From Rhodospirillales bacterium (GTDB taxonomy: Bacteria; Pseudomonadota; Alphaproteobacteria; Rhodospirillales; Shumkoniaceae), in contig JAHDSF010000016.1 of assembly GCA_018432935.1 (NCBI GenBank), forward strand, positions 1 to 64,000: DNA of 64,000 bases, in the 5' to 3' direction. Both the position numbers and the translations under genes were made by a program. The notes under the pieces are model-generated. The model did not search any database, was not told the origin of the DNA, and worked only from the letters and a program-made list of their open reading frames with translations. Each line of letters starts with the position of its first letter. Within the stretch, counting starts at the first letter, position 1. This document shows positions 19,001-29,352 of this stretch, piece by piece.

Positions 19001-20751
19001 ATCTTTTCGACCATTACCGCCGCCACGTCGCCGCCGTTCTCGACGGCCTGATCGCCGAGGGGGCGCTTCCCGCCGGCCTGGATACCGACCGGGTCACGGT
19101 GGAGCCGCCGCGGGAGGCCGCTCACGGCGACCTCACCACCAATGCCGCCATGGTGCTGGCAAAGCCGGCCGGCATGAAGCCGCGAGACCTCGCCGAGCTG
19201 GTGGCCGCCCGGCTGCGATCGGCGCCTCACGTGGTCGAGGTGGCGATCGCCGGTCCCGGCTTCATCAACCTGCGCCTGGACGATGCCTTCTGGCACGAGC
19301 GACTGGCCGAGATCCTGCGCACCGGCCCCTCCTACGGCAACGCCGAGGAGGGCCGCGGCGGAGCGGTCAATGTCGAGTACGTCTCGGCCAACCCGACCGG
19401 GCCGCTGCACGTCGGCCATGGCCGCGGGGCGGTGTTCGGCGACGCCCTGGCCGCCCTGCTCGAGAAGGCCGGCCACAAGGTGACGCGCGAGTACTACATC
19501 AACGATGCCGGGGCCCAGGTCGACGTGCTGGCACGCTCGGCGTACCTGCGCTACCGAGAGGCGCTGGGCGAGCGCGTCGAGGCGATCCCCGAGGGGCTCT
19601 ACCCCGGCGAGTACCTGGTGCCGGTCGGCCGCAGGCTGGCCGAGCGCGACGGCGGCAAGTGGCTGGACGTTCCCGAGGAGACGTGGCTGCCCGAGATCCG
19701 CGCCTTTGCCATTGCCGAGATGATCGCGCTGATCCGCGAGGACCTGGCCGCGCTGGGCGTCCGCCACGATGTCTTTACCTCCGAGCGCACGCTGGTCGAG
19801 GCCGGCAAGGTACAGACGTCGCTCGACGACCTCGCCGCCCGCGGTCTCATCTACAAGGGCGTGCTGGAGCCGCCCAAGGGCAAGACGCCCGAGGACTGGG
19901 AGCCGCGCGAGCAGACCCTGTTCCGGGCCACGCAGTTCGGCGACGACGTCGACCGGCCGCTGCAGAAGTCGGACGGCTCGTGGACCTATTTCGCCACCGA
20001 CGTCGCCTACCATCGCGACAAGTACGAGCGCGGCTTCAATTCGATGATCGATGTCTGGGGCGCCGATCACGGCGGCTACGTCAAGCGCATGACCTCTGCG
20101 GTCAAAGCGGTCAGCGGCGGGGCCGCCGAACTCGACTGCAAGCTGTGCCAGATGGTCAACCTGCTGGACGACGGCAAGCCGGTGAAGATGTCCAAGCGGG
20201 CCGGCACCTTCGTCACCCTGCGCGAGGTGGTGGAGGAGGTCGGCAAGGACGTGGTGCGCTTCATCATGCTGACCCGCAAGAACGACGCCCACCTCGACTT
20301 CGATCTTGCCAAGGTGCTGGAGCAGTCGAAGGACAATCCCGTCTTCTACGTGCAGTACGCCCACGCCCGCATCTGCTCGGTGTTCCGCCACGCCTCCGAA
20401 TTCCTGACGGCCGACGAGATGGGGCCCGAGGCGCTGGCCGGGGCCGATCTGGCGCGGCTCGATTCCCCGCTGGAGCTGGGACTGATCAAGACGATGGCGG
20501 TCTGGCCGCGCATCGTCGACGGTGCCGCCGAGGCCCACGAGCCGCATCGGCTGGCGTTTTACCTTTACGATCTTGCTAACCAATTTCACGTACTGTGGAC
20601 GAAGGGCAAGGAGGATACGAGTTTGCGTTTCCTGATGCCGGAGGATCGCGCGTTCACGCTGACCCGGCTTGCCCTCCTCAAAGGGGTCGCGTTCGTGATT
20701 GCCTCCGGCCTTGCCGTCTTCGGGGTGACGCCGGTCGAAGAGATGAGATGA
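18997..20751 (+). CDS. argS: Arginyl-tRNA synthetase
   Basis: A 584-residue class I aminoacyl-tRNA synthetase charging tRNA-Arg. The HIGH motif is HVGHGRG in [18 protein letters not shown], the KMSKS-like motif is VKMSKRAG, and the C-terminal anticodon-binding domain (DALR) starts near the YDLANQFH segment. The start overlaps dgt by 4 bp and the stop overlaps the SPOR gene by 4 bp. Confidence 0.97.
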   Translation: MNLFDHYRRHVAAVLDGLIAEGALPAGLDTDRVTVEPPREAAHGDLTTNAAMVLAKPAGMKPRDLAELVAARLRSAPHVVEVAIAGPGFINLRLDDAFWHERLAEILRTGPSYGNAEEGRGGAVNVEYVSANPTGPLHVGHGRGAVFGDALAALLEKAGHKVTREYYINDAGAQVDVLARSAYLRYREALGERVEAIPEGLYPGEYLVPVGRRLAERDGGKWLDVPEETWLPEIRAFAIAEMIALIREDLAALGVRHDVFTSERTLVEAGKVQTSLDDLAARGLIYKGVLEPPKGKTPEDWEPREQTLFRATQFGDDVDRPLQKSDGSWTYFATDVAYHRDKYERGFNSMIDVWGADHGGYVKRMTSAVKAVSGGAAELDCKLCQMVNLLDDGKPVKMSKRAGTFVTLREVVEEVGKDVVRFIMLTRKNDAHLDFDLAKVLEQSKDNPVFYVQYAHARICSVFRHASEFLTADEMGPEALAGADLARLDSPLELGLIKTMAVWPRIVDGAAEAHEPHRLAFYLYDLANQFHVLWTKGKEDTSLRFLMPEDRAFTLTRLALLKGVAFVIASGLAVFGVTPVEEMR

Positions 20752-21578
20752 TGGGCGCTGAAAACGAGTGGAATGCGGAGATCCGGGTCGACGCGCGCGA
20801 AGCGCTGCCCTTCGAGAGGATCGGCAGGGGTGCCGAGAAGCGGCGCCGCTGGCCGCGCCTCGTCCTGTGGTGCGGGCTGCTGGTGGTGCTGGCCGGCGGT
20901 GGCATCGCGGGGTACATGAAGTACGGCAGCATGGTGCCGGTGCGCGACGGCGAGGTGCCGGTGGTGCACGCCGACGTCGAGCCGGTCAAGGTGCGGCCGC
21001 AGGAGCCCGGCGGCATGGAGGTGCCGAACCGCGACAAGCTCATCTACAACCAGATGGCGGGGTCATCGCCGGACCCGAAGGTCGAACGCCTGCTGCCGCC
21101 GCCGGAGACACCGAAGCCGCTGCCCGCCGTGCCGGCCGCCGAAAAGCCGGCGCCGGTGATCCCCACCGCCCCGGTGCCGACCGAACGGGACGTCGCCAAC
21201 ATCGCCCCTCCGCTGCCGCAGGCACCGCCGAAGCCGGTCGCCTCGCCGCCGCCGCCGGTCCAGGATCCCGCACGGGTTGCCGCCGCGCCGGCGACGCCGC
21301 AGCCGGCTGCCCCGGCCAGCATCGAAAGCAGCTTCCGCATCCAGATCGCCGCCGCCCGCACTGCCGAGGCCGCCGAGCAGGAGTGGGCGCGGCTCAGTCG
21401 CCAGCACAAGGATCTGCTGGGCGATCTCGATCACTGGATCATCGCCACCGACCTTGGCGACAAGGGGGTGTTCCACCGCCTGCGTGCCGGCCCGGTGAAG
21501 GACCGCGGAGCGGCCGACGCTCTTTGCGGGCAGCTCAAGCAACGCAACGTCGGGTGTCTGATTGTCCGTCCCGATTGA
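20748..21578 (+). CDS. SPOR-domain membrane protein
   Basis: A 276-residue bitopic inner-membrane protein. A short cytoplasmic N-terminus precedes one transmembrane helix (about residues 43-62, [20 protein letters not shown]). A long Pro-rich periplasmic linker follows, then a C-terminal SPOR domain (about 195-275: [19 protein letters not shown]... [10 protein letters not shown]). SPOR domains bind denuded septal peptidoglycan, so a cell-division role is expected. The gene order argS-SPOR-nagZ is conserved in alphaproteobacteria. Two adjacent ATG codons (20748 and 20751) are in frame; the first overlaps the argS stop. Confidence 0.88.
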   Translation: MMGAENEWNAEIRVDAREALPFERIGRGAEKRRRWPRLVLWCGLLVVLAGGGIAGYMKYGSMVPVRDGEVPVVHADVEPVKVRPQEPGGMEVPNRDKLIYNQMAGSSPDPKVERLLPPPETPKPLPAVPAAEKPAPVIPTAPVPTERDVANIAPPLPQAPPKPVASPPPPVQDPARVAAAPATPQPAAPASIESSFRIQIAAARTAEAAEQEWARLSRQHKDLLGDLDHWIIATDLGDKGVFHRLRAGPVKDRGAADALCGQLKQRNVGCLIVRPD

Positions 21579-22611
21579 CAGCCCGACCCGTCGCCCGGCG
21601 GCCCTGATCGTCGGCTGTGAAGGTACCCGCCTCGGCGATGCCGAACGGCGCCTGTTCCGCGAGGGCGATCCGTTGGGTCTGATCCTGTTCCAGCGCAATT
21701 GTGCTTCGCCCGATCAGGTTCGCGCGCTGGTCGACGATTTCCGGGATTGCGTCGGCCGTGCCGATACGCCGGTTATGGTCGATCAGGAAGGGGGCAGGGT
21801 CGCCCGCCTGAAGCCTCCGCATTGGCGCAAGGCGCCTGCGGCAGGGGTGTTCGCCACGGCGTTCCATCGCGATCCCGAAGGTGCCCGCAAGGCGGTGCGC
21901 GGCAATGCCCGCCTGATCGCCGCCGAACTGCGGGCGATCGGCATCACCGTCGACTGTGCGCCGGTTCTCGATGTCCGCCATCCCGACGGGCACGGGGTGA
22001 TCGGCGACCGCGCGTTCGGCGACGATGCGGAAACGGTGACCGTCCTTGCCCGCGAGATGTGTGCCGGCCTGCTGGACGGTGGCGTCCTGCCGGTCGTCAA
22101 GCATGCCCCGGGCCACGGCCGCGCGAACGCCGACAGCCACGAATCCTGCCCGGTTGTCGAGACCGACGCCGAAACGTTGCGACGGACCGACTTCGTCCCG
22201 TTCCGTGCCCTGGCCGACATGCCGTGGGGGATGACCGCCCACGTCGTCTACGCCGCCTTCGACGCCGCGCGGCCGGGCACCGTGTCGCCGACCGTGATCG
22301 GCCGGGTGATCCGCGGCGAGATCGGCTTTGACGGCCTGCTGGTGTCGGACGATTTGTCGATGAAGGCGCTGGGCGGCAGCCTGGAGGAGCGCGCCCTGGC
22401 GGCGCTTGCCGCGGGCTGCGACGTGGCGCTCCACTGCTCGGGCCGGCTGTCCGAGATGGAGGACCTGCTTGCCGCGTGTCCGCCGCTGACCGCCGAGGCC
22501 GAGACGAGGCTGCAGCGGGGCGAGGCGATGCGGGGAAGGTCGGCGGTGCCGGTCGATCTCGCCGAGACGGCGGCTTCGCTCGAGGCGTGGCTCCGGGATG
22601 TCCGCGCATGA
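21562..22611 (+). CDS. nagZ: Beta-N-acetylhexosaminidase NagZ
   Basis: A 349-residue cytoplasmic GH3 glucosaminidase of peptidoglycan recycling, removing GlcNAc from anhydro-muropeptides. Key motifs: MVDQEGGRVARL, KHAPGHGRANADSH (catalytic loop His/Asp dyad) and the nucleophile Asp in VSDDLSMKAL. TTG start at 21562, inside the SPOR gene with a 17-bp overlap; the next ATG-led option would delete conserved residues. The stop overlaps the M50 gene by 4 bp. Confidence 0.93.
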   Translation: MSVPIDSPTRRPAALIVGCEGTRLGDAERRLFREGDPLGLILFQRNCASPDQVRALVDDFRDCVGRADTPVMVDQEGGRVARLKPPHWRKAPAAGVFATAFHRDPEGARKAVRGNARLIAAELRAIGITVDCAPVLDVRHPDGHGVIGDRAFGDDAETVTVLAREMCAGLLDGGVLPVVKHAPGHGRANADSHESCPVVETDAETLRRTDFVPFRALADMPWGMTAHVVYAAFDAARPGTVSPTVIGRVIRGEIGFDGLLVSDDLSMKALGGSLEERALAALAAGCDVALHCSGRLSEMEDLLAACPPLTAEAETRLQRGEAMRGRSAVPVDLAETAASLEAWLRDVRA

Positions 22612-23291
22612 TGGAAACCGTTTACCGGGCGACGACCTGGATCATCCCGGTACTGCTCGCGATCACCCTGCACGAGGCGGCGCACGGCTGGGCGGCGAAC
22701 CGACTGGGCGACGACACCGCCCATCGTCTCGGCCGGGTCAGCTTCAATCCGTTGCGCCATATCGATCCCTTCGGCACCGTTCTCCTGCCGGCGATGCTGC
22801 TGATCGCCTCGGGCGGCCAGATGATGTTCGGGTTCGCCAAGCCGGTGCCGGTCGACTTCTCGAGGCTGCGGCCGTTCCGGCTGGGCCTGATCCTGGTCGC
22901 CATCGCCGGGCCGCTGACCAACATCGGGTTGCTGTTCGTCGGCGCCGCCGCCTTGAGCGCGCTGCCGCCGAGCGGCGGCATGGCGTTCGCCTGGATCGCC
23001 CAGAACCTGGTGCTGCTCGCCTACTTCAACGCGCTGCTGGCGGTCTTCAACATGCTGCCGCTGCCGCCGCTCGATGGCGGCCGGGTTCTCGTCGGCGTGC
23101 TGCCCGCGTCCTTGGCGCGGCCGGTCGCGCGCCTCGAACGCAAGGGAATCCTGATCCTGATCGGCGTCATGTTCGTGCTACCCTGGATCGCCGAGCGGAT
23201 CGGCATCGAATTCGATCCCTTCGGCTGGCTGGTCTGGGGACCGGCCCAGGCGATGACGGAGGGCGTCATCCGGCTGTTCGTCGGGAGCTAG
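22608..23291 (+). CDS. Site-2-protease-family (M50) membrane metalloprotease
   Basis: A 227-residue polytopic protease. The zinc motif HEAAHGW lies in the first membrane helix (about residues 22-28); the third ligand Asp is in NMLPLPPLDGGR. About six hydrophobic segments fit the compact M50B group without a PDZ domain. The substrate is unknown; the location between nagZ and scpA is conserved in many alphaproteobacteria. ATG 22608 overlaps the nagZ stop by 4 bp. Confidence 0.9.
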   Translation: MMETVYRATTWIIPVLLAITLHEAAHGWAANRLGDDTAHRLGRVSFNPLRHIDPFGTVLLPAMLLIASGGQMMFGFAKPVPVDFSRLRPFRLGLILVAIAGPLTNIGLLFVGAAALSALPPSGGMAFAWIAQNLVLLAYFNALLAVFNMLPLPPLDGGRVLVGVLPASLARPVARLERKGILILIGVMFVLPWIAERIGIEFDPFGWLVWGPAQAMTEGVIRLFVGS

Positions 23292-23293
23292 GC

Positions 23294-24097
23294 ATGGCCG
23301 ACGTCGACACCTTCGAGGACGACGCCCCGCGCGTGGCGGAGGATCCCGAAGTTGCTTTCGTGATCGACGTCGAGGGCTTCGAAGGGCCGATCGACGTCCT
23401 GCTGACGCTGGCCCGCGACCAGAAGGTGGATCTGGCGCAGATCTCGATCCTGCAGCTGGCCGACCAGTACCTCGCCTTCATCGCCCACGCCCGCAGCCTG
23501 AACCTGGAGCTGGCCGCCGACTACCTGGTGATGGCGGCGTGGCTGGCGTACATGAAGTCGCGGCTGTTGCTGCCCGAGCTCGGCGGCAAGGACGAGCCCA
23601 CCGGCGAGGAGCTGGCGGCGGCCCTGTCGTTCCGTCTGCGCCGGCTGGAGGCCATGCGGGAGGCCGCACGCGCCCTGATGGGGCGGCCTCAGCTGGGCGA
23701 GGCATTCTTCTGCCGCGGCATGCCCGAGCAGGCGGTCACCGTCACCCGCGAGGTGTTCGATGCGACGCTGTACGACCTGCTGGCCGCTTACGGCGCGCTG
23801 CGCAACCGGACCCGGGTCAAGAGCCTGCGCATCGACATTCCCGAACTGTACGCCGTCGACGACGCCCTGGTCCGCCTGAAGCGGCTGCTCGGGCATACGC
23901 TCGATTGGCAGAACCTGCTGCGGTTCCTGCCGGAAGGCGTGGCGCAGGGCCTGCTGGCGCGGTCCGCCCTGGCAGCGACTTTCGTCGCCAGCCTCGAGTT
24001 GGTGCGGGAGGGACGGGCGCGGATCCGCCAGACCGCGACCTACGGGCCGATCGCGATCCGGGCCGCCGACGTGGAGAAGGGGGAAGTGGATGAGTGA
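23294..24097 (+). CDS. scpA: Segregation and condensation protein A
   Basis: A 267-residue kleisin that bridges SMC and ScpB in the chromosome-condensation complex. The N-terminal FEGPIDVLLTLARDQKVDL and ADQYLAFIAHARSLNLELAADYLVMAAWL segments match the kleisin N-domain, and the C-terminal FVASLELVREGRARIRQ is the SMC-head-binding winged helix. Two bases after the M50 stop; overlaps scpB by 8 bp. Confidence 0.95.
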   Translation: MADVDTFEDDAPRVAEDPEVAFVIDVEGFEGPIDVLLTLARDQKVDLAQISILQLADQYLAFIAHARSLNLELAADYLVMAAWLAYMKSRLLLPELGGKDEPTGEELAAALSFRLRRLEAMREAARALMGRPQLGEAFFCRGMPEQAVTVTREVFDATLYDLLAAYGALRNRTRVKSLRIDIPELYAVDDALVRLKRLLGHTLDWQNLLRFLPEGVAQGLLARSALAATFVASLELVREGRARIRQTATYGPIAIRAADVEKGEVDE

Positions 24098-24746
24098 GCC
24101 CGACCCGCGGCTGGTGCGGCTGGTCGAAGCGATCCTGTTCGCCGCCGCCGAGCCGGTCGGCGAACAGGCGCTGGCGCAGCGGCTGCCAGAAGGGACCGAT
24201 CTCGGCGCCATCCTGGACGTGCTCAAGGCCCACTATGCGGACCGAGGCGTCAACCTGGTGCGTGCGGGGAACGCCTGGTTGCTGCGGACCGCGCCCGATC
24301 TTGCGGCAGCGTTGGCGCGCGAGGTGGACCTGCCGCGCAAGCTGGGCCGGGCGACCCTGGAGACGCTCGCCATCATCGCCTATCACCAGCCGGTGACCCG
24401 GGCCGAGATCGAAGAGATCCGGGGCGTCAGCCTGGGCCGCACCCCGTTCGACGTGCTGCTGCAGGCGGGCTGGATCCGCCCCCGGGGGCGCCGCCGCAGT
24501 CCGGGTCGGCCGCTCACCTGGGGTACTACCGACGCTTTCCTGGTCCATTTCGGGCTTGAAGGCCTCGACGATCTGCCGGGGATCGAGGAACTCAAGGCGG
24601 CCGGGCTGCTGGACGCCCGGCCGGCGGTGGAATCCTACAGCGAGGTGGCGGCCGACGGCGTTGCCATCGATGCGGCGGAGGAGGGGACGGAGGACGCTTC
24701 GATCGAGCCCCTCGATCCCGACGACGACGAGTTCGCGAAGACGTGA
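24090..24746 (+). CDS. scpB: Segregation and condensation protein B
   Basis: A 218-residue protein with two winged-helix domains, binding ScpA. LVRLVEAILFAAAEPV at the start and LGRATLETLAIIAYHQPVTRAEIEEIRGV are characteristic. An acidic C-terminal tail (about 190-218) extends beyond the folded core. Translationally coupled to scpA; a hairpin follows its stop immediately. Confidence 0.95.
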   Translation: MSEPDPRLVRLVEAILFAAAEPVGEQALAQRLPEGTDLGAILDVLKAHYADRGVNLVRAGNAWLLRTAPDLAAALAREVDLPRKLGRATLETLAIIAYHQPVTRAEIEEIRGVSLGRTPFDVLLQAGWIRPRGRRRSPGRPLTWGTTDAFLVHFGLEGLDDLPGIEELKAAGLLDARPAVESYSEVAADGVAIDAAEEGTEDASIEPLDPDDDEFAKT

Positions 24747-24773
24747 GGCCGCCGAAGCGGCGCTGCGGCGGCC
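24747..24773 (+). terminator. Hairpin after scpB
   Basis: Perfect 7-bp arms GGCCGCC/GGCGGCC begin right after the scpB stop. The T-tract is poor, so termination may be partial. It separates the dgt-scpB operon from tatABC, which has its own promoter. Confidence 0.5.
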
Positions 24774-24824
24774 CTTGAACGCAGTCGATCGCGACGTCGC
24801 AGCGAATTACTTGGCCGGCTGCCG

Positions 24825-24853
24825 TTGCGACGGTCCGCCTTTCCGCCTAATAT
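24825..24853 (+). promoter_or_regulatory. Sigma-70-type promoter of tatABC
   Basis: TTGCGA and TAATAT are separated by exactly 17 bp, about 40 bp before the tatA start. It is one of the few near-consensus promoters visible in the window. Confidence 0.6.
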
Positions 24854-24891
24854 CCCCCGCAAGTTTAGGAAATCGAAGGATCGGGTGACCC

Positions 24892-25116
24892 ATGGGCACG
24901 TTCAGCATCTGGCACTGGTTGATTGTTTTGGCCGTCATCCTTCTGCTCTTCGGCGGCAGGGGCAAGGTCTCCCAGCTTATGGGCGACTTTGGCAAGGGCC
25001 TGAAATCCTTCAAGAAGGCGATCAAGGAAGAGACGCCGGAGGAGGAGCCCAAGGCGATCGACGCCGAGAAGAGAATCGACGTCGAGAAGAAGACCGAGAG
25101 CCAGTCGCGCACCTGA
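24892..25116 (+). CDS. tatA: Sec-independent translocase subunit TatA
   Basis: A 74-residue pore-forming subunit of the twin-arginine translocase: one N-terminal transmembrane helix ([16 protein letters not shown]), the FGGRGK hinge, an amphipathic helix ([19 protein letters not shown]) and a charged tail. The Tat-type flavoprotein at 53.6-54.9 kb is a candidate substrate. Confidence 0.95.
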   Translation: MGTFSIWHWLIVLAVILLLFGGRGKVSQLMGDFGKGLKSFKKAIKEETPEEEPKAIDAEKRIDVEKKTESQSRT

Positions 25117-25160
25117 ACGGCTTTGACCCGGCGCGATTGCGGCCGGAGGCTTGATCCCGG

Positions 25161-25568
25161 ATGTTCGACATCGGCTGGCAGGAACTGTTCGTGGTCGGCA
25201 TCATCGCCGTGATCGCGATCGGACCCAAGGATCTGCCGCAGGCGGTTCGCACCTTCACGCGCGTGATCCGGAAGGTGCGCGGGATGGCGAGCGAATTCCA
25301 GCGCGGCCTTGACGAGGTGGTGCGCGAGGCGGAGATCGACGAGATCCGCAAGGAGATCACGAAGACTACCGAGTTCGACGTCACCAAGGAGCTTGAAAAG
25401 ACGATCGATCCGACCGGCAACATGGCCCGCGAGTTGGACATGTCGGACCTGCAGTCGGACCTTGACGAGACCGCGCGGCGCAGCACGGCGCTGCCTTCGC
25501 CGGAGCGCTCCGAGCCGGCCGCGAAAGCGCCGGATGAGCCCCGGCAGGGCGAGGGGAAGACGGCGTGA
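25161..25568 (+). CDS. tatB: Sec-independent translocase subunit TatB
   Basis: A 135-residue membrane subunit that forms the substrate receptor with TatC. The N-terminus MFDIGWQELFVVGIIAVIAIGPKDLP is split by the conserved Pro of the TatB hinge, followed by a long amphipathic region (VRGMASEFQRGLDEVVREAE). The stop overlaps tatC by 4 bp. Confidence 0.95.
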   Translation: MFDIGWQELFVVGIIAVIAIGPKDLPQAVRTFTRVIRKVRGMASEFQRGLDEVVREAEIDEIRKEITKTTEFDVTKELEKTIDPTGNMARELDMSDLQSDLDETARRSTALPSPERSEPAAKAPDEPRQGEGKTA

Positions 25569-26458
25569 GCGACCGCAAGTCAGCCCAGGGTGAAGACGAC
25601 GTCGAAGACGTCAAGATGTCGCTTTACGACCATCTCATCGAGCTGCGCCAGCGGCTCATCCGTTCGTTCGTCGCCCTGATCCTGCTGTTCTTCGTCTGCT
25701 ACTACTTCGCGGCCGATCTCTACGATTTCCTGGTCCGTCCGCTGGCCGACGTGGTGGCACAGACCGGCGGCGACCGCCGGCTCATCTACACCGCGCTGCA
25801 GGAAGCCTTCTTCACCTACGTCAAGGTCGCCTTTTTTGCAGCCTTTTTCGTCGGCTTCCCGTTCATCGCGACGCAGATCTGGGGGTTCATTGCGCCCGGC
25901 CTCTACAAGCACGAGAAGCGGGCGGTCCTGCCGGTGCTGATGGCCACTCCGGTGCTGTTCTTCTTGGGCGGTGCGCTGGTCTACTACTTCATCTTTCCGC
26001 TGGCCTGGAAGTTCTTCCTCAGCTTCGAATCCGCCGGTGGCCCCGGTACGCTTCCGATCCAGCTCGAGGCGAAGGTGGACGAGTACCTGAGTCTCGTCAT
26101 GCGGCTGATCTTCGCGTTCGGGCTGGTGTTCGAGCTGCCGGTGGTGATGACCGTGCTGGCGCGGGTCGGCGTCGTGACTTCGAAGGGGCTGGCGGAGAAG
26201 CGGCGCTATGCCATCGTCATCGTCTTCATCGTCGCTGCCGTGCTGACGCCGCCCGACGTCATCAGCCAGATCGGCTTGGCGTTGCCGACCCTTGCCCTCT
26301 ACGAGATCTCGATCCTCGCCGTGCGAATGGTCGAACGCAAAATGCGCAAAGCCGCCGAGGCGGCCGGGGTGGAGGTCGACGAGGAGGAGGAGGCGGGTGC
26401 GACCGAGGAAACGGCCGGGCAGGCGGAAAAGAAGGATGTCGTCCCGCCCGCACCGTGA
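25565..26458 (+). CDS. tatC: Sec-independent translocase subunit TatC
   Basis: A 297-residue six-helix protein recognising twin-arginine signal peptides. LYDHLIELRQRLIRS at the N-terminus and FIATQIWGFIAPGLYKHEK are family hallmarks. A charged C-terminal tail of about 40 residues (VEVDEEEEAGATEE) extends past the last helix. GTG start at 25565 overlaps tatB. Confidence 0.96.
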   Translation: MSDRKSAQGEDDVEDVKMSLYDHLIELRQRLIRSFVALILLFFVCYYFAADLYDFLVRPLADVVAQTGGDRRLIYTALQEAFFTYVKVAFFAAFFVGFPFIATQIWGFIAPGLYKHEKRAVLPVLMATPVLFFLGGALVYYFIFPLAWKFFLSFESAGGPGTLPIQLEAKVDEYLSLVMRLIFAFGLVFELPVVMTVLARVGVVTSKGLAEKRRYAIVIVFIVAAVLTPPDVISQIGLALPTLALYEISILAVRMVERKMRKAAEAAGVEVDEEEEAGATEETAGQAEKKDVVPPAP

Positions 26459-26492
26459 CGTTCCCGATGGACCGGGCGTCCGGGTGGAATAC

Positions 26493-26521
26493 TGGACGGG
26501 ATTCCGGCGAACTCCTATAAA
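26493..26521 (+). promoter_or_regulatory. Promoter upstream of serS
   Basis: TGGACG and TATAAA are spaced 17 bp apart, about 33 bp before the serS ATG. The -10 is near consensus and the -35 is partial. It suggests that serS-surE-pcm has a start of its own besides read-through from tatC. Confidence 0.45.
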
Positions 26522-26554
26522 GGCGCCAGGCACAGCGAGACGAGCGGCAGGCTC

Positions 26555-27835
26555 ATGTTCGACATCAAATGGATTCGGGAAAACCCGGCGGCTTTCGATC
26601 ACGGACTCGCGCGGCGCGGACTGCCCGCGCGTTCGGCCGAACTGATCGCCCTCGACGCCGAGCGGCGCAACGCCCAGACCCAGGCGCAGGAGATCCAGTC
26701 GCGGCGCAACCGTCTCGCCAAGGAGATCGGGGCCGCCAAGGCGCGCGGCGAGGATGCCGGGACCATCCTGGCCGAGGTGGCGCGTTCCAAGGACGCCCAG
26801 GCCGAAGCCGAGGAGAAGGCCCGCCTCGGCACCGCGAGACTGGACGAGGTGCTGGCCGCGATCCCGAATCTGCCGGCGGACGACGTCCCCAAAGGCGCCG
26901 ACGACAAGGCCAACGTCGAGGTGCGCCGCTGGGGCGAGCCGAAGCCGCTTCCCTTCCAGGCGAAGGAGCACTTCGATCTCGGCGAGAAGCTGGGCCTGAT
27001 GGATTTCGAGCGGGCCGCCAAGCTGTCGGGAGCGCGCTTCGTCGTCCTGCGCGGGGCTTTGGCGCGGATGGAGCGGGCGCTGGCCGGCTTCATGCTCGAC
27101 CTCCACACCACGGAGTTCGGCTACACCGAGGTCAACCCGCCGTTCATGGTGCGTGACGAGGCCCTGTTCGGCACCGGGCAGCTGCCCAAGTTCGGCGAGG
27201 ATCTGTTCAAGACCACCGACGGACGCTGGCTGATCCCGACCGCCGAGGTGCCGCTGACCAACCTGGTCGCGGGCGAAATCCTGGAGGCCGACCAGCTTCC
27301 CCTGCGGATGACGGCGCTGACGCCGTGCTTCCGTTCGGAGGCCGGCGCCGCCGGCACCGACACCCGCGGCATGATCCGCCAGCACCAGTTCACCAAGGTC
27401 GAGCTGGTCAGCATCGTCGAGCCGCAGGACTCGGACGCCGAGCAGGAGCGGATGACCTCGTGCGCCGAGGAGGTGCTGCGGCGCCTCGGGCTGCCCTACC
27501 GGGTGGTCAAGCTGTCGACAGGCGACATGGGCTTCTCGGCCCGCCGCACATACGACATCGAGGTCTGGCTGCCGGGGCAGGGGCGCTATCGCGAGATCTC
27601 GAGCTGCTCGACCTGCGGCGACTTCCAGGCCCGGCGCATGAAGGCGCGGTTCCGCCCCAAGGGCGCCAAGGGGACCGAATTCGTGCACACACTCAACGGT
27701 TCCGGGCTGGCGGTCGGCCGCGCCCTTATCGCGGTGATGGAGAACTACCAGCAGGCCGACGGCTCGGTGGTGGTGCCGGAGGTCCTGCGTCCCCGGATGG
27801 GCGGACTGGAAGCGATCGTGCTCCATGCCGCTTGA
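26555..27835 (+). CDS. serS: Seryl-tRNA synthetase
   Basis: A 426-residue class II synthetase. An N-terminal coiled-coil arm (about 30-105) grips tRNA-Ser. Motif 2 is [20 protein letters not shown]; motif 3 is near [19 protein letters not shown]. Its stop lies 11 bp inside surE, so the two are translationally coupled. Confidence 0.97.
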   Translation: MFDIKWIRENPAAFDHGLARRGLPARSAELIALDAERRNAQTQAQEIQSRRNRLAKEIGAAKARGEDAGTILAEVARSKDAQAEAEEKARLGTARLDEVLAAIPNLPADDVPKGADDKANVEVRRWGEPKPLPFQAKEHFDLGEKLGLMDFERAAKLSGARFVVLRGALARMERALAGFMLDLHTTEFGYTEVNPPFMVRDEALFGTGQLPKFGEDLFKTTDGRWLIPTAEVPLTNLVAGEILEADQLPLRMTALTPCFRSEAGAAGTDTRGMIRQHQFTKVELVSIVEPQDSDAEQERMTSCAEEVLRRLGLPYRVVKLSTGDMGFSARRTYDIEVWLPGQGRYREISSCSTCGDFQARRMKARFRPKGAKGTEFVHTLNGSGLAVGRALIAVMENYQQADGSVVVPEVLRPRMGGLEAIVLHAA

Positions 27836-28607
27836 GCCTGTCGAGCTCGCCGCGGCGCGGGTCCTGATCTCGAACGACGACGGTCTGGAAGCGGAAGGCA
27901 TCCGGCTTCTCGAACGCCTGATCACACCACTGGTGGCCGAGGTGTGGGTGGTCGCTCCCGACCGCGAGCAGAGCGGCAGCGGCCACGCCCTGACCCTGAA
28001 CCGGCCGCTGCGGGTGAAGCAGGCCGGAGAACGCCGGTTCGCCGTTGACGGCACGCCCACCGACTGCATCCTGCTGGGCGTCCAGGAACTGATGGCCGGC
28101 CGGCCGCCGCACCTGATCCTGTCCGGAATCAACGGCGGCGGCAACCTCGGCGAAGACGTCACCTATTCGGGCACGGTGGCGGTGGCGATGGAAGGCGCGC
28201 TGATGGGCATCCGCTCGATCGCGCTCAGCCAGGACCGCAAGACCGGCACGCCGACCCAGTGGGGCACCGCCGAGGCGTGGGTAGTCCGCGTTATCGAGCT
28301 GCTGTCCGGCGCGCCCCTGGCGGAAGGCGCTTTCTTCAACGTCAACTTTCCGAACCTGCCTCTCGAGCGGGTGACCGGCATCGCCGTCGCCACCCAAGGG
28401 CGGCGCAAGATCGGCAGCCAGATCGAACGGCGTGCCGACCCGCGCGGCCATCCCTATTTCTGGATCGGGCCCGGGCGAATCGAGGACGCGACTCTCGATG
28501 GCACCGACCTGGAGGCGAGCGCGCACGGCATGGTGACGGTGACTCCCCTGACGACCGACCTGACCCATTGGGCCGGAATGGATCGGCTCCGGGGGCTGCT
28601 GTCGTGA
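27825..28607 (+). CDS. surE: 5'/3'-nucleotidase SurE
   Basis: A 260-residue survival-protein nucleotidase. The metal-binding ISNDDG motif is at about 16-21, with [14 protein letters not shown] and [19 protein letters not shown] completing the active site. It dephosphorylates nucleoside monophosphates and short polyphosphates. The order serS-surE-pcm is typical of alphaproteobacteria. The stop overlaps pcm as GTGA. Confidence 0.95.
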   Translation: MPLEPVELAAARVLISNDDGLEAEGIRLLERLITPLVAEVWVVAPDREQSGSGHALTLNRPLRVKQAGERRFAVDGTPTDCILLGVQELMAGRPPHLILSGINGGGNLGEDVTYSGTVAVAMEGALMGIRSIALSQDRKTGTPTQWGTAEAWVVRVIELLSGAPLAEGAFFNVNFPNLPLERVTGIAVATQGRRKIGSQIERRADPRGHPYFWIGPGRIEDATLDGTDLEASAHGMVTVTPLTTDLTHWAGMDRLRGLLS

Positions 28608-29242
28608 ACCTGGAGTCGCGCAAGATCCGCCTGGTGATGGAGTTGCGCTCGGCGGGCATCACCGACGCCCGCGTGGTGGCGGCGCTGGAGACGACACCCC
28701 GCGAGGAGTTCGTCCCCGAGACCTTCCGCGACCGCGCCTACGACAACGTCGCGCTACCGATCGGCCATGAACAGACGATCAGCCAGCCCCTGGTGGTGGC
28801 CCGGATGACCCAGGCGCTGGAGCCGCAGTGGAACGCGCGCATTCTCGAGGTCGGCACCGGGTCGGGCTACCATGCCACGGTGCTGGCCCGCATCTTCCGG
28901 CGCGTCTACACGATCGAGCGCCACCGCCGCCTGCTAAAGGCCGCCGAGGCGCGGCTCACGGCGCTTGGAATCACCAACGTCACCACGCGGGCCGGGGACG
29001 GCACGCTCGGCTGGCCCGAGGCGGCGCCGTTCCAGCGCATCGTCGTCACCGCCGCCGCGATCGATATCCCGCCGGTGCTGACCGGCCAGCTCGCACCCGG
29101 CGGCATCATGGTGCTGCCGATGGGGCACGCCGCCGACCAGCAGCGCCTGATGAGGGTCCGCCGCACCGACGAGGGGCTCGAGACCGAAGACCTCGGCCCG
29201 ATCCGCTTCGTGCCGCTGGTCGAAGGCTTCCCCGAGCCCTAG
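28604..29242 (+). CDS. pcm: Protein-L-isoaspartate O-methyltransferase
   Basis: A 212-residue SAM-dependent repair enzyme that methylates isoaspartyl residues. The N-terminal REEFVPETFRDRAYDN and GHEQTISQP segments bind the substrate; EVGTGSGYHATVLAR is the SAM motif I. The GTG at 28604 overlaps the surE stop by 4 bp; the frame stays open further upstream but has no similarity there. Confidence 0.95.
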   Translation: MNLESRKIRLVMELRSAGITDARVVAALETTPREEFVPETFRDRAYDNVALPIGHEQTISQPLVVARMTQALEPQWNARILEVGTGSGYHATVLARIFRRVYTIERHRRLLKAAEARLTALGITNVTTRAGDGTLGWPEAAPFQRIVVTAAAIDIPPVLTGQLAPGGIMVLPMGHAADQQRLMRVRRTDEGLETEDLGPIRFVPLVEGFPEP

Positions 29243-29308
29243 GGGATACCTCGCCGGGAGCCGAATGCGCCCCAGTTTCGCCATGATCGTTCCTCACCTT
29301 TCGTCCAG

Positions 29309-29330
29309 CTCCTTCCAGGGTGGAAAGGAG
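29309..29330 (+). terminator. Possible terminator hairpin after pcm
   Basis: CTCCTTCCA and TGGAAAGGAG pair almost completely across GGG, 65 bp after the pcm stop and just upstream of the next gene. There is no U-tract, so function is uncertain. Confidence 0.3.
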
Positions 29331-29352
29331 CGGGACCGAGGGAGAGGATCAC

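Noticed and set aside
25580..28162. An 860-residue minus-strand open frame across tatC, serS and surE
   Set aside because: Antisense to three well-recognised genes and without conserved domains.
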